NCBI GenBank assembly: GCA_946886875.1
Contig: CAMPJN010000264.1
Span: 1-5,648 of the forward strand
Direction of reading: 5' to 3'
DNA length: 5,648 nt
DNA from: an uncultured Pseudomonas sp.
Lineage (GTDB): Bacteria; Pseudomonadota; Gammaproteobacteria; Pseudomonadales; Pseudomonadaceae
Under the pieces are notes generated by a model, which saw only the letters and a list, made by a program, of their open reading frames with translations, was not told the origin of the DNA and did no database searches. Made by a program: the position numbers and the translations under genes. Within the stretch, counting starts at the first letter, position 1; every line of letters begins with the position of its first letter. Positions 5,507 to 5,648 of the stretch are shown in pieces.

Positions 5507-5648
5507 ACCCTGTGCGCAAGAAGCGTCTGTATATCGTCCTGGCGATCCTCGCCGGTGTGGGCGTGGCCGTGGCGCTGGCCCTCAGCGCGCTGCAGCAGAA
5601 CATCAATCTGTTCTATTCGCCGACCCAGATCGCCAACGGCGAAGCGCC
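5503..5648 (+). CDS. ccmE: Cytochrome c maturation haem chaperone CcmE, N-terminal part (3' end outside window)
   Basis: CcmE is a periplasm-facing, membrane-anchored haem chaperone that binds haem covalently through a histidine and delivers it to the CcmF/H ligation complex. Only the first 48 codons are present. They show a basic cytoplasmic N terminus ([12 protein letters not shown] start), a single signal-anchor helix (about 9-29, [21 protein letters not shown]), and the conserved stretch [18 protein letters not shown] that begins the periplasmic beta-barrel domain. The haem-binding His lies in the part beyond the window. The GTG overlaps the ccmD stop (GTGA) and has a strong SD (GGAGGAG) 5 nt upstream. 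Confidence 0.95.
   Translation, partial: MNPVRKKRLYIVLAILAGVGVAVALALSALQQNINLFYSPTQIANGEA

Overview
The window reads as a stretch of a Pseudomonas chromosome, or that of a close relative. The supporting evidence is the high GC content, a CheW–DUF2802 pair followed by a cytochrome c maturation (ccm) operon, protein sequences closely resembling pseudomonad CcmA/B/C/D/E, and intergenic palindromes resembling repeats common in pseudomonads. I could not run a database search, so the genus call rests on recognition.

Layout. (1) Positions 1-341 hold the C-terminal two thirds of a chemotaxis coupling protein CheW, followed at 445-843 by a small membrane-anchored DUF2802 protein; both are on the + strand and look like the tail of a flagellar/chemotaxis gene cluster. 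(2) Positions 844-1145 are non-coding, lie between convergent transcription units and contain several palindromic repeat-like units. (3) Positions 1146-3016 on the - strand hold a two-gene unit: a FliK-like protein (carrying the FliK C-terminal Flg_hook domain) and, overlapping it by 4 nt, a 110-residue protein that corresponds only to the cytoplasmic C-terminal domain of the export-gate protein FlhB and lacks the NPTH self-cleavage motif. (4) Positions 3017-3178 are a divergent promoter region. (5) From 3179 to the window end on the + strand lies the operon ccmA-ccmB-ccmC-ccmD-ccmE, the last truncated by the window edge. Its junctions are mostly 4-nt ATGA/GTGA overlaps; the exception is an 83-nt gap before ccmC that contains a candidate 19-codon leader ORF with a good ribosome binding site.

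How the genes work together. CheW links chemoreceptors to the CheA kinase, and the DUF2802 protein probably works with the same polar motility machinery. The FliK-like/FlhB-C-like pair mirrors the known FliK-FlhB partnership that switches the flagellar export apparatus from rod/hook to filament substrates, but in a detached form; it is the least understood part of the window. The ccm genes make the inner-membrane system that moves haem to the periplasm (CcmC with CcmD), holds it on the chaperone CcmE, and uses the CcmAB ATPase to release holo-CcmE for attachment of haem to apocytochromes c. CcmF, G, H and I would be expected just downstream of the window. Apart from the FliK/FlhB-like pair and the leader ORF, this is an ordinary conserved core region, with no sign of mobile elements, phage, CRISPR or RNA genes.
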